A stretch of DNA of 64,000 nt, taken from UBA6522 sp963664945. Its GTDB lineage: Bacteria; Pseudomonadota; Gammaproteobacteria; Steroidobacterales; Rariloculaceae. Of this stretch, positions 53,082-63,400 are shown piece by piece. Under the pieces are notes generated by a model. That model was not told the DNA's origin and did no database searches. It saw only the letters and a program-made list of their open reading frames with translations. How positions within the stretch are numbered: the first letter of the stretch is position 1; each line of letters opens with the position of its first letter. The translations under genes and the position numbers were made by a program. The stretch is from NCBI GenBank assembly GCA_963664945.1, contig OY761822.1, forward strand, positions 5,704,001 through 5,768,000. Direction: 5' to 3'.

Positions 53082-53738
53082 ATGTCCATGAACGTTGAAG
53101 CCGCACGCGCCCTGATGGTTGGGCAACAGCTTCGGGCCTGGAACGTCCTCGACCGGCGCGTGCTTGACGTGGTTCGGCAGGTTCGCAGAGAACGTTTTGT
53201 CCCCAAGGCGTATCGGGATCTGGCTTTTGCCGATTCGGAAATCCCGCTGGCCCATGGTCAGCGGATGATGACGCCCAGCGTCGAAGGCCGGCTCCTGCAG
53301 GCACTTGACCCGGGTCCCGCGGACACCGTACTGGAGGTGGGAACGGGCAGCGGCTTCCTTACCGCCTGCCTGGCCGGACTCGCGGGACGGGTGGTGAGCG
53401 TGGACATCTTCCCGGAGTTCACCGCCGATGCGGCGGGGAAACTCCAGCGGGACGGAATCCATGACGTCGAATTACGCACCGCCGACGCGGTCGCGCTGGA
53501 TTGGGACGATCGATTCGATGCCATAGCCGTTACCGGCTCGGTGCCCGAACTTGGCGACACCTTCGTCCGTCTGCTTCGGCCGGGCGGCCGGCTCTTCGTC
53601 GTTGTCGGGCGTCCACCGGTGATGGATGCGATGTTGATAAGCGCGGACCCGCGGGGAAACTGGACTCGGGAAAACCTGTTTGAAACGGTCGTTCCTCCCC
53701 TGGTCAACGCCGGCCCCCCCGAGCCGTTCGTGCTCTAG
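53082..53738 (+). CDS. Protein-L-isoaspartate O-methyltransferase-like protein
   Basis: A 218-residue AdoMet-dependent methyltransferase of the Pcm family. SMNVEAARALMVGQQLRAWN is the usual start; the AdoMet site is DTVLEVGTGSGFLTACLAGL (about 78-97) with the acid in VVSVDIFPEF. RERFVPKAYRDLAFAD and LAHGQRMMTPS are family features. The canonical Pcm substrate-site residues are only partly kept, as in the pcm-like genes placed before tolC in many gammaproteobacteria. Start taken at ATG 53082; GTG 53061 is also possible. Confidence 0.82.
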   Translation: MSMNVEAARALMVGQQLRAWNVLDRRVLDVVRQVRRERFVPKAYRDLAFADSEIPLAHGQRMMTPSVEGRLLQALDPGPADTVLEVGTGSGFLTACLAGLAGRVVSVDIFPEFTADAAGKLQRDGIHDVELRTADAVALDWDDRFDAIAVTGSVPELGDTFVRLLRPGGRLFVVVGRPPVMDAMLISADPRGNWTRENLFETVVPPLVNAGPPEPFVL

Positions 53739-53754
53739 TTTCCGGGTCGATACG

Positions 53755-54087
53755 ATGTCGAACATACCGGAACTGACGCCCACCGAGTTCTGCGCGCGCT
53801 GGCCCGCGGGCCGGCGCGGCGAAGTCACGTTGCTGGATGTGCGCGAACCCGCCGAGTGGCGGACCGCGCGCGTGGAGGACTCGCTCCACATTCCGATGGG
53901 AACGGTTCCGGGCCGTCTCGACGAACTGGACCCGGCGCAAACGTTCGTCGTCATGTGCCACGGCGGCGTACGCAGCCTGCGCGTCGCCGAATTCCTGGCC
54001 GCATCCGGGTACGCCAGGGTTTTCAATCTCGCCGGCGGAATCGACGCCTGGTCGCTGGAAATCGATTCTTCCGTTCCCCGGTACTGA
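53755..54087 (+). CDS. Rhodanese-like domain protein
   Basis: A single rhodanese domain of 110 residues: ELTPTEFCARWPAG, TLLDVREPAEWRTARVEDSL (the DVREP/E-W motif), HIPMGTVPGRLDELDP and the active-site loop VVMCHGGVRSLRVAEFLAAS with Cys at about 73. The end NLAGGIDAWSLEIDSSVPRY is typical. It would carry persulfide sulfur or act as a redox or signalling domain. It is between the pcm-like gene and tolC, a conserved arrangement. Confidence 0.88.
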   Translation: MSNIPELTPTEFCARWPAGRRGEVTLLDVREPAEWRTARVEDSLHIPMGTVPGRLDELDPAQTFVVMCHGGVRSLRVAEFLAASGYARVFNLAGGIDAWSLEIDSSVPRY

Positions 54088-54119
54088 CACCGAATCTCGA
54101 CTTCAACGGTAGGACCATT

Positions 54120-55547
54120 ATGAGGCACCCTGGAAAACGATTGATTGCATTTCTCGGATTGCTCGCCTTCGCGGCCACGCCCGTCCCGGCGGAGAACCTG
54201 CTGGATGTCTATCGGCTCGCGCTGATGTACGACCCGACCCTTCGCGAAGCCGAGGCCAGCTACCTGGCGCGGCGCCAGGTGATGCCGCTGGCGCGCAGCG
54301 CGGTTCTGCCGTCCCTGAGCCTGTCGCTCGGCGGCTCCACGGCGCACCAGGAGGACCCGAACCGGCCCACCAATTTTTCCTCGGGACAACCCGACCCGGA
54401 CATCCTCAGTACCGAATTCGAGCGGGACTCGTCCAACTGGTCCATCAGATTGAACCAGCCATTGTTCAACTGGGGAGCATATGTGGGTCTGCAGCAGGCC
54501 GGAAAATTTCTCGCGCAGGCGGAAACCGACCTGGCGTTTACCCGACAGGAATTGTTGGTCCGGGTCGCAACCAGTTATTTTCAGGTTCTGGCGGCCGAGG
54601 ACACCCTGGTTTCCGAAACCACGGCGAGGGAGGCGATCGGCCGGCAGCTCGAACAGGCCCAGCGGCGATTTGAAGTCGGGCTCATCGCCATCACCGACGT
54701 GCAGGAAGCCCAGGCCGGTTACGACCAGGCCATCGCCGCAGAGATCGGGGCGCAGCAGGCGGTGGCGACGGCCCGCGAATTCCTGAGGGAGATCATCGGC
54801 GAGTCCGTCATGGAACTCGCCGGGCCCATGGAGGAGATTCCGTTGATGAGGCCGGACCCCGACAACGCGGAGGAATGGGTGCAAACGGCGCTGGACCAGA
54901 ATCTGGCATTGATCTCCAGCCGAATTTCCTCGGATATCGCCCTTGACGACGTCGCAATTCAGCGCAGCGTCCGGTACCCAACCGTGAGCCTGAGCGGGAA
55001 CCTGGGCGAATCGGGCTCGCGCACGACCCGCATCAACAATCTGGTGGCGAATCCACCGTGTTTGCAGCAGCCGCTGTTTCGCTGTCCCCCCGCGGAAACC
55101 GCGTCCGAGTCCGAGGCGCAAAGCTACGGCCTGTCTCTCAGCTTCAGCATTCCCATCTATTCCGGCGGCGTGAACGGGGCAAGAATCCAGCAGGCGGTCT
55201 ACCAGCACCGGGCCACGCTGGAAGCCCTGGAACGGGTCGCGCGCGCCACGGAGCGGGAAACCCGCGACGCCTACCTGAGCGTGATTTCCGAGATTGCCCG
55301 CGTGCAGGCGCTCCGGCAGGCGGTGGAATCTTCCTCTATCGCGTTGCAGGCCACCGAGGCGGGTTTCGAAGTGGGCACCCGAACCACCGTCGACGTCCTG
55401 GTGTCGCAGAACACCTTGCGGCGGGCCCAGACCACCTATGCGCGCAGCCGATACGACTACATTCTGAATATCCTGCGGCTCAAGCAGGCAGCGGGCAGCC
55501 TCAACCTCGATGACCTGGAGGAAGTCAGCGGCTGGCTCGAGGGTTGA
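54120..55547 (+). CDS. tolC: TolC-type outer-membrane channel
   Basis: A 475-residue TolC. ATG 54120 gives the signal peptide MRHPGKRLIAFLGLLAFAAT with cleavage near VPAEN; the mature start NLLDVYRLALMYDPTLREAE is diagnostic. Both structural repeats are complete: LNQPLFNWGAYVGLQQAGKF and FSIPIYSGGVNGARIQQAVY, with helix ends EVGLIAITDVQEAQAGYDQA and EVGTRTTVDVLVSQNTLRRA. It would serve RND and MacAB-type exporters, including the split exporter at 5.4-17.8 kb. Unlike the protein at 25105 it is full length. Confidence 0.93.
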   Translation: MRHPGKRLIAFLGLLAFAATPVPAENLLDVYRLALMYDPTLREAEASYLARRQVMPLARSAVLPSLSLSLGGSTAHQEDPNRPTNFSSGQPDPDILSTEFERDSSNWSIRLNQPLFNWGAYVGLQQAGKFLAQAETDLAFTRQELLVRVATSYFQVLAAEDTLVSETTAREAIGRQLEQAQRRFEVGLIAITDVQEAQAGYDQAIAAEIGAQQAVATAREFLREIIGESVMELAGPMEEIPLMRPDPDNAEEWVQTALDQNLALISSRISSDIALDDVAIQRSVRYPTVSLSGNLGESGSRTTRINNLVANPPCLQQPLFRCPPAETASESEAQSYGLSLSFSIPIYSGGVNGARIQQAVYQHRATLEALERVARATERETRDAYLSVISEIARVQALRQAVESSSIALQATEAGFEVGTRTTVDVLVSQNTLRRAQTTYARSRYDYILNILRLKQAAGSLNLDDLEEVSGWLEG

Positions 55548-55574
55548 TCCGGCGTCTCTCTTGGGTTGGTCGGT

Positions 55575-55631
55575 GCGGGGGCGCATGAGGGCGAGATCAA
55601 GCTCGCAAGGACTGCCCTCATGCGCCCCCGC
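55575..55631. terminator. Bidirectional terminator, nested hairpin
   Basis: A perfect 18-bp inverted repeat (55575-55592 and 55614-55631, GCGGGGGCGCATGAGGGC) encloses a smaller hairpin (GCGAG/CTCGC, 55591-55606). It lies between the convergent tolC and hldE genes, and the last codons and stop of hldE (55618-55620) are part of the right arm. No T-tract follows, so it may act as a strong structural block rather than a classical terminator. Confidence 0.65.
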
Positions 55632-57042
55632 GAATCGCGTCGATGATGGCGCTGGTCGAGCGTCCTTCCCTGAGCCCCAGGACGCGCACCTCGCCGCCGT
55701 TGTCGAGGACTGCCTTGCCTCCCGCAATTTCCTCGCGCCGGTAGTCGCCGCCCTTCACCAGGATATCCGGTAGAAGGCGGGCGATCAGTTCCGCCGGAGT
55801 GTCGTCGGAGAACGGCACCACCCAGTCGACCGCCGCCAGCCCGGCAAGGACCGCCATGCGGTCGAGCAGCGAATTGACAGGGCGCTCACGCCCCTTGAGG
55901 CGGGCGACGGATTCGTCATCGTTGACTGCGACCACGAGCCGGTCGCCCAGCCCCTTGGCCTCCTGCAGGTAACTCACGTGTCCGGCGTGGAGAATGTCGA
56001 AGCAGCCGTTGGTCATCACCACACGCTCGCCCCGGAGGCGGCACTCCTCGACCAGCGGCAGCAGTTCCCCGGCGCTCACCAGCCCGCGCCCGCCGGCGCC
56101 CTTGCGGTGCAGGGCGAGCCGCAGTTCCGAGGGCGATACGCTGGCCACGCCGATCTTGCGAACCACCAGTCCCGCGCCGAGATTGGCCAGAGACGCGGCA
56201 GTTTCGAGATTCATTCCGCACCCGATCCCCGCCGCCATGAGGGCGATGACCGTGTCGCCGGCGCCGGTGACGTCGAAGACTTCCCGGGCCTCGGCCGGGA
56301 GCGTCAGCGGTTGTGCCCGCCGTGGAAAGAGGGTCATGCCGTGTTCTCCGCGGGTGACCAGCAACGCGCCGAGTCGCAGGTCCCGCGCCATGGATTCGCC
56401 GCGGGACAGGAAGTCGCCCTCATCGGACCAGTGTCCCGCCACGGCGGCGAATTCGGCCTCGTTCGGTGTCAGGACCGTGGCGCCGGAGTAGCGGTCGAAG
56501 TCCCGCCCCCTGGGATCCACCAGCACCACGGTTCCGTGACCGGCAGCGCACGCGACGAGCCGTTCCACCGCGGCCAGCGAACCCTTGGCATAGTCGGAAA
56601 GCACGATCGCATCCACCTCACCCGCCAACTCCGCGACCGACGCCTCCATCGCGCCCGCGCAATCGACATAGGCTTCCTCCGCGTCCAGGCGGATGAGCTG
56701 CTGGTTGCGGGCGAGCACGCGCAGCTTGTGAATCGTGCGGGCGCCACCGACCCGGTGGAGCCGACAGCGCACGCCGGCCGCGGTGAGTTTCTGCTCCAGG
56801 GCGCTGCCGCGGTCGTCATCGCCGACCACGGCGGCGAGGTGCACTTCGGCTCCCAGCGCGGCGACGTTGCAGGCCACATTGCCCGCGCCGCCCGGCCGGC
56901 GCTCGGTCTGGCGTGTCTCCACCACGGGCACGGGCGCTTCCGGGGAGATTCGTCCGGCGTGACCGAACCAGTATTCGTCCAGCATCGCGTCGCCGGCCAC
57001 CAGGACCCGCAGGCGCGAGAAATCGGGGATGCTGAGTTGCAT
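55618..57042 (-). CDS. hldE: Bifunctional heptose kinase/adenylyltransferase HldE
   Basis: Two-domain enzyme of ADP-heptose synthesis for lipopolysaccharide core. The N-terminal PfkB-type kinase (about 1-315) has RVLVAGDAMLDEYWFGHAGR, RRPGGAGNVACNVAALGAEV and the DVTGAGDTVIALMA anion hole; the C-terminal cytidylyltransferase-like domain (about 340-474) has VMTNGCFDILHAGHVSYLQE (HxGH) and VVAVNDDESVARLKG. ATG 57042 (MQLSIPDFSRL) chosen over the longer form. Shows that the organism has an LPS core with heptose. Confidence 0.93.
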   Translation of the reverse strand: MQLSIPDFSRLRVLVAGDAMLDEYWFGHAGRISPEAPVPVVETRQTERRPGGAGNVACNVAALGAEVHLAAVVGDDDRGSALEQKLTAAGVRCRLHRVGGARTIHKLRVLARNQQLIRLDAEEAYVDCAGAMEASVAELAGEVDAIVLSDYAKGSLAAVERLVACAAGHGTVVLVDPRGRDFDRYSGATVLTPNEAEFAAVAGHWSDEGDFLSRGESMARDLRLGALLVTRGEHGMTLFPRRAQPLTLPAEAREVFDVTGAGDTVIALMAAGIGCGMNLETAASLANLGAGLVVRKIGVASVSPSELRLALHRKGAGGRGLVSAGELLPLVEECRLRGERVVMTNGCFDILHAGHVSYLQEAKGLGDRLVVAVNDDESVARLKGRERPVNSLLDRMAVLAGLAAVDWVVPFSDDTPAELIARLLPDILVKGGDYRREEIAGGKAVLDNGGEVRVLGLREGRSTSAIIDAIRGGA

Positions 57043-57145
57043 GAGCAGTCCGTCTACCAATTAATGCGCGCTGCCTTCATTATTCTCCCCGGGGTCGCCC
57101 GATATGCGAAGCTGTGTGCAGATCGTCCAAGGCTCTTCAACCTGA

Positions 57146-60052
57146 CTAGACTTTCACCACCTTCATCACCTCGTCGCCGAGATGGTTAATGGCCTTGACA
57201 GCGATCCGGCCCGATTCCGGCTTGCTGAACGGGCGCGATGTATCCGAGCGTAGACTTTCCCACGCGTCCGCATCGATTTCCGCCTTGAGCGTAGTCTTGA
57301 GGGCCTTGTAGGGGTCTCTTGCTCCCAGAAAGTAAGCATGGCGAACGAAAAAGCTGGCCATGTCGTAATCCGTGTCGATGAACCAGCACGCCAGGTCGCC
57401 AGGTTCCGAGGAACGCACCTCGCCGGAGCGGGGATCGAACAGGTCGATTCCCTTGATTCTCACCTGGATACAGTCGTCGGGAGCGTTAATCACTTCGATA
57501 TCGGGTTCACCGAATATCACGAACAAGTTACCAGCCTTGGTCTTCTTCAGGTCCGTAGACATGTGAAGGTCGGCGTTCATCCGTGCCTTGAGTATGGGAA
57601 GTTTCCCGAGCTTCGAGACGTCCGTAGATTGGGCATCGTAGTTGAAGGCGCAGGCGATCAATGCGTTGAAGCCGGCTTCGGCAGCTTCGCGAGCCGCAGC
57701 GAATAGGTCCGCCCGTCCGACCGTGCCATGCTCGGGGCCGACCAGGATGGCGGCGCGGCGTTCGCCATTGCCTTCCCGGTATCGGCCGTCGCCGCAGATT
57801 AGCTCTCCCGGCCAGCCGGAGAGTGAAGTAAAGTCGATCTTGTGACGCTTGTTCGCCTGCTGAACGCCGGCAGTTCTTAGCTGATCCAGAATAACGGCCG
57901 TGAAGTCGTAGGCTGGCACATCCAGCGCACTGCCGATCCGATACGTCGCCGGCGCATCTTCTACACCGTCTGGGGTAGGCTTGGTGACCTTAGGATGCGT
58001 AGCCGCCTCAACGGTCCGGTGGGGCGTGAGCGACTCCACTGTGAACGGCCCCGCGACTCGAACGCGGCTCTTGTCTTCGTAAGGCTTGTCGTAGAGATAC
58101 TCGAAGTCGGCGTTCGCAGCGATGGAGGCGTCTATCTCGTGCTGGCGGGCGATGCGGGCTTCCCAGAAGCGGGCGTGGGATTTCTCGGCGGCGTTGGGCC
58201 AATCGGCGGGCACTTCGTACGGTACCTCCCATTCAAGCAGCGCGCAGGCGGGAACGGTATCACCGCTCGGCAGCTTGACTGTTGCGCCCTCTGCCTCGTC
58301 AAAGCTGACCGTAGCGCCCTTGCGCCCACCCACAGCGACCGCTAAAGGCGTCGTGTGACCGCGCAGTGCCGCGTTCAGGTCCGCGAGTGCAGCTTCGACC
58401 TTGGGTTGCCGATTCTCGTAGATGATGTCGATTTCCGCGTTGTTGGCAATGGCCTTGAGCGTAATGTGCGGCACACGCTCGTAGACGAAACCCTGGCGGA
58501 TGCTCCCGTAAGTTGGCTCACCGGATGGCGCCTTGCGGGTGACCTCCGCTTCTTTCAACTGGCCCGCGCGGCTGTCGGCGAGCAGATAGTAAGGATAGCG
58601 GGCGCCCATTATGCGCGTGCGGGCCAGCGCGAGAGCAACTCGTGACGTGTCCATCGTTATCCAGCGGCGGCCCCATTGTTCGGCGACATAGGCGGTGGTG
58701 CCCGAGCCACAAGTTGGGTCTATAACAAGATCGCCCGGGTCTGTAGTCATTAGGACACATCGGCGTACTACAGCCTCTGAGGTTTGGACGACATATGTCT
58801 TGTCAGAGGCCGCAAACGTGTCCTGCCAGACGTCAGTGACGACTTCGCTTGGAGCATCATCAAAGAAGTAGCGCCAGCGCAAACTGGTTTTAAGTGGCTG
58901 AAGCCTTGCGGCCTTCCTCAGTCGTTCCATTCCATCCTTGTGTGTTTTCCAGCTCTTGCCCTTGGGGTAGTCAAATTGTCTGCCCTCAACTACCACTTCG
59001 TACATACATGACTGGGTATATCCAGATGAGGCAAGGTTTTGTGCGGTAAAAAATCGTGCCATAGGATTCTTGAGGCCGTCTGCACGCCTTAGTACGGAAC
59101 CATCATCGAGTAATGCGGATGAGAATTCCGGATGGCTCTCGAGCGATTTAGGTATGCGAGGCTGCCTAAATTTTAGTGCGGTTTTGTCGCGCGTATACCA
59201 GAGAATGAAATCCGTTGTGCGAGCTAAGTCAGACACATGCAAAGGACTTTTGACTCTAAAAGTAACTTGTGCCACGAAGTTGTCTACTCCAAACACCTCG
59301 TCCAAAACGGAGCGCACTCGATGTACATTCTCATCACCAATCTGCACAAAGACCGAACCGCTTTCCGTCAACAAGTCCCGCGCTACCGTCAACCGGTCCC
59401 GCAGATAGGTCAGATACGAATGAATTCCGTCGCGCCATGTATCCCGAAAAGCCTTCACCTGCTCAGGCTCGCGTGTGATGTGGTCCCTCTTGCCGTCCTT
59501 CACGTCCCGGCTAGTTGTTGACCACTGGAAATTCGAGTTGAACTTGATGCCGTAGGGCGGATCGATATAGATGCACTGCACCTTGCCGCGCAAGCCTTCG
59601 CGTTCGGCCAAGCTCGCCATAGCCTGTAATGAATCGCCCAGAATCATCCGGTTCGACCAATTCTGGTCGTGCTGGTAAAACTCCGTCGTCGCTTCCGGAC
59701 TGGGCAGGCCGTTGAAATCGGCAAACAGGTCGGGGATTTCGGGCGCCTCCTCCTTTGCCCTTTCTCTACTCTCTCTGAGCAGATCGTCAATCAGGACCTT
59801 TGGGTGCACCTTCTCCTGAATGTAGAGTGGGGGTGCCTGAACCACGAGGTCCGACCAGTCCTGCTCGTCCTTGCCGCGCCACACCAACTGCGGGTCGAGG
59901 TCACGATTACGGCGCTCGTAGGCGATGCGGAGCGGGGTTTTGTCGTCTTCCGAAACCAGCGGCTCCAATTCAGACGTAGGGATGTTCCGCCGCGATTCTT
60001 CCTGGTGCATCAGGGTTTCGATCTTCTTTCGCGGTTTGCGTTTGCGTGCCAT
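57146..60052 (-). CDS. Type III DNA methyltransferase Mod
   Basis: A 968-residue beta-class adenine methylase. The catalytic motif is YIDPPYGIKFNSNFQW (about 185) and the AdoMet motif VIDPTCGSGTTAYVAEQW (about 465); the target recognition domain lies between them. A 420-residue C-terminal extension (for example YLYDKPYEDKSRVRVAGPFT, HKIDFTSLSGWPGELICGDG) is typical of the long Mod class. ATG 60052 has AGGAGATCG upstream. The stretch about 58740-59340, within the recognition part, looks AT-richer than the flanks. It is the last gene of the operon res, PIN, mod. Confidence 0.9.
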   Translation of the reverse strand: MARKRKPRKKIETLMHQEESRRNIPTSELEPLVSEDDKTPLRIAYERRNRDLDPQLVWRGKDEQDWSDLVVQAPPLYIQEKVHPKVLIDDLLRESRERAKEEAPEIPDLFADFNGLPSPEATTEFYQHDQNWSNRMILGDSLQAMASLAEREGLRGKVQCIYIDPPYGIKFNSNFQWSTTSRDVKDGKRDHITREPEQVKAFRDTWRDGIHSYLTYLRDRLTVARDLLTESGSVFVQIGDENVHRVRSVLDEVFGVDNFVAQVTFRVKSPLHVSDLARTTDFILWYTRDKTALKFRQPRIPKSLESHPEFSSALLDDGSVLRRADGLKNPMARFFTAQNLASSGYTQSCMYEVVVEGRQFDYPKGKSWKTHKDGMERLRKAARLQPLKTSLRWRYFFDDAPSEVVTDVWQDTFAASDKTYVVQTSEAVVRRCVLMTTDPGDLVIDPTCGSGTTAYVAEQWGRRWITMDTSRVALALARTRIMGARYPYYLLADSRAGQLKEAEVTRKAPSGEPTYGSIRQGFVYERVPHITLKAIANNAEIDIIYENRQPKVEAALADLNAALRGHTTPLAVAVGGRKGATVSFDEAEGATVKLPSGDTVPACALLEWEVPYEVPADWPNAAEKSHARFWEARIARQHEIDASIAANADFEYLYDKPYEDKSRVRVAGPFTVESLTPHRTVEAATHPKVTKPTPDGVEDAPATYRIGSALDVPAYDFTAVILDQLRTAGVQQANKRHKIDFTSLSGWPGELICGDGRYREGNGERRAAILVGPEHGTVGRADLFAAAREAAEAGFNALIACAFNYDAQSTDVSKLGKLPILKARMNADLHMSTDLKKTKAGNLFVIFGEPDIEVINAPDDCIQVRIKGIDLFDPRSGEVRSSEPGDLACWFIDTDYDMASFFVRHAYFLGARDPYKALKTTLKAEIDADAWESLRSDTSRPFSKPESGRIAVKAINHLGDEVMKVVKV

Positions 60053-60075
60053 CGCTATCGATCTCCTGCCCTGGT

Positions 60076-60450
60076 TCAACGGGTTGTTTCAACGTACGCC
60101 ACGCCGAATTCATCGGCAATCCCTTTGAGGCGCCGATCAAGCGTCCACAGGCGGGCATCCTGCATTTCTCTCACCGCATACAACAAATGAGCATCCACAA
60201 AGCCGATTCCGCGGCCGGACACTGCGTCTCTCTCGATGCGGGAAATCACGGTCTCGTTCGCCAACTCGCGAATTCTGGGAATCGCGTTAAGGAGTTTCAT
60301 CGTGGCAACCCGATCTCGCAGATTTCCACAAGCCAGTTCACCAGTCACCATGGTATGTATGACAAGCTCACCTGCGCTCAGGTGTTGTATCAGAGTTGGA
60401 TTCGGGGCGCGAAAATGATGGATCCACACCTGTGTGTCCACCAGGATCAT
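60076..60450 (-). CDS. PIN-domain (VapC-like) nuclease between res and mod
   Basis: A 124-residue VapC-type PIN protein: MILVDTQVWIHHFRAPN (first Asp), ELVIHTMVTGELACGNLR (Glu), GIGFVDAHLLYAVREM (Asp) and ARLWTLDRRLKGIADEFGVA at the end. All four acidic positions seem present. The ATG overlaps the res stop (ATGA) and its own stop lies 23 bases before mod, so it is locked into the R-M operon. I find no antitoxin gene beside it; either the antitoxin is elsewhere, or Mod or Res controls it. Confidence 0.85.
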   Translation of the reverse strand: MILVDTQVWIHHFRAPNPTLIQHLSAGELVIHTMVTGELACGNLRDRVATMKLLNAIPRIRELANETVISRIERDAVSGRGIGFVDAHLLYAVREMQDARLWTLDRRLKGIADEFGVAYVETTR

Positions 60451-63400
60451 TCGCTGATTTCGCTTCTGCGACGCGGGACATATTCAAGGTCCGGCATCGC
60501 CCCGCCCAGCAGAATGACCCCATGAGCCGCCCGCACGGCAGGCGAAGAGGCATGCTGCGCAAACCAGCGATGGAAGTTCTCCTCCATGGTTTCGATGTCC
60601 GTCAATTCAAGAAAGTCCCACCGCCCGTAGTCTCCAAGACGGTTGACGCCGGGAATCCATGAGGTCCGCATTGTCTCCGCCTTGATCTTTGCATCGTGCT
60701 CGCGCTTGCCCTTGATCTCGACCACCAGATTCAGCGGCTCGTCCGCTCCGTCGTCAATGCGCACGATGAAGTCCGGAAGATAACGTCTAGGTATCTCGCC
60801 CATTCGGTACGGCACGGCGAAACCCATGCCTTCGTTCTTTACATAGGCCCGTACGCGAGGGTGCGATTCGGCTATTCGACAAAACTCCCTCTCCCATTCA
60901 CTGTCGCAAACCGCCCAGTTGACGTGGCACAGGGCAGGGTTCGTGGACCACCGCGTCTGCCGTGATGTCCGAAAATCCACCTCAGCAGTCGATCCTCGTG
61001 GATTGTACGGATCCAATATCGCGCGGATACGACGCTCACCGACGGATCCTGCGATAGCGGCGTGGATGAGAGAGCAGGCATCGTCGGCGAGTACCGTGTA
61101 AAGCAGTTGCTCCGGCCTTGTCCCGCGTTTGCAGACCAGATAACCGCCATCGAGCCATTCCCTGGCGATCCGCAGGAGGTCGCCCATCAGGTGCAGTTTC
61201 GGGACTCCGTCGGCACCCAGGAAATACCCCTGCATCAACCATTTTGCGAGATGAAACGCTATCGTTGCAGGGCGGACGGCCGACAGCGCATTGGGCGTAA
61301 GGATGACGCCCTCGCCAAGGATGCCCTCGTTGTGCGTTTGGGTGGGACCCACCTTCTCAGGGGTCAACGTCAGCCGGTGATCGCTGTTGAACTTCGCCGT
61401 CAACCGGTCCTCGGGCAGTTCGTAAGCATATCCCTCCACGCGGGGAAACTCGATGGCACACTTATCGCGGTCTGGCCGCACCGCATGCACATGGACGGTT
61501 CGATTCGGCTTGGGCGGCGGCGCCACGACGGGTTCAGCGGCAAAGTCGAACGGAATCCCTAGTACATCGGCATACTCCACATCGAACAGCCCTTCTTCGT
61601 TGAGTTCATAGGACTGTCGGCGTAGCGCCCTGCCGACGACCTGCTCGCACAGCAGTTGCGTGCCGAAGGCGCGCACGCCCAATACGTGGGTCACGGTGTT
61701 GGCGTCCCAGCCTTCCGAGAGCATCGCCACAGAAACTACGCAGCGGATAGACGCGCCCAAACGTTCAGGCTTGCCCACCGTGTTCATGACTTCGCGCAGC
61801 AGGTCGGCGTCGGTCAGATTCTCTCCCGCGGAAGCGTCCCGGGTGCGCTGGACCAACTCCCAGCGGAAACGTTCGATTTCGTCTTGGTGCGCCTTGCGGA
61901 AGTTATTGTCCAGCGCGTCGCCTGACTCCAACTGTTCGCTGTTGATCAGCAGTGTGCGCGGCCGCTCGAGTCGATTGCCCGTTTCGTCGTAGTTGCTGAA
62001 AAGCGGAAATCCCAGATACTCCGCAAGTCCATTGCCGTTTTCCCCAGTTCGCTCGAAGCCGGCGATGAAGTTGTAGACCAACTCGGACGCAACCATGTTG
62101 CTGCACACCACAATGAACACTGGCGGCACCTCGATCTCCGCATTCCGCCACGCCTCGAAGGTCGATGCGTAGTGGCCATAAAGGGCCTGCATTGCGCCCC
62201 TGAGATCCCTCGGCAATTTTCGCGGATTCTTCAGCGCGGCCTTGGGGCTCCGCTTTTTGGGCATGCTGGAACCGATGTGGCACCATAACTCCCGGTAGCG
62301 AGGCACTTCGTCGCTCGCCACATTGTCTGCAACCGGCACCCTGGGCAATTTGACGATGCCGCATTCGATGGCGTCGAGCAGCGAGAAATCGCTCATCGTC
62401 CACGGGAACAGCGTGCCTTCGCGATAGCCGGAACCATTCAAGAAGAATGGAGTCGCGGACAGGTCAAAGACGGATCGAACGCCGACCACACGCTGCAACG
62501 TTTCAATACCGGATATCCACAGCCGCGCGGCTTCGGCGTTTTTCTTCGCCTCTTCCCTTTCGTCGCCCGTCCGGGTGCCTTCCTCCGAATCGCCGGGCCG
62601 TTCGCGGTAGCAGTGATGCGCCTCGTCGTTCAGCACGAGTATATTCTTGATGCTCATCAGTTCAGGGCAAACCCGCTGCAGCATCTGGCCTTCCGTCTCC
62701 ACGGTCGAGATATCCGGCCCATGGCCCTTGAGTAAGGCCCGATTGCCGGTGGCCAGCCGGGTACGCTCCCGGCGCAGAAAAGCGTGGTAATTTGTAATAA
62801 CTATCCTTGCCCGCTCCAGGTCCGGCAGCATGCCGTAGGGAACCAGCTCATGTTTCCTGTAGTAGCTGTCCGGGTCGTTTGGTTGCAGAACCCGCAGTCG
62901 GTCTCGAATCGTGATGCCGGGCGTTACGACGAGGAAGCCGCGCGTGAATCGGGGGCTTGCCGCCTGGCGTACTGCGTTCAGCGTCTGCCACGCAATCAGC
63001 ATGGCCATTACCGTCGTCTTGCCGGCACCGGTCGCGAGCTTGAGGGCGATGCGCAGCAGGTCCGGGTTCGCCCGCCGGTTGGCGCCGCGCAGGTGTTCCC
63101 GGATGCCCTTGTACGCTGCTTGCCCACGCCCGCTGATACAGCCCGCCACCTCGGTGAGCCAAATGGCGGTCTCAACGGCCTCGATCTGGCAGAAAAACGG
63201 CCGCCGCCCCACGAACTCGTGCTCGCGCCAGTGACGCAGCAAGTGCGTCGTCACCGGCGTCACCCCGCACTGATCCACCGGCAATCGCCGCCAGGCTTCT
63301 ACATGACGGCGTACTTCGTTGATGACCGGCATCGGGTCGTATTCCTGTCCGCTGCCGGTCTGATGCTTCTCGTCCAGCGTGAGTTTCGCCTGACCGCTTT

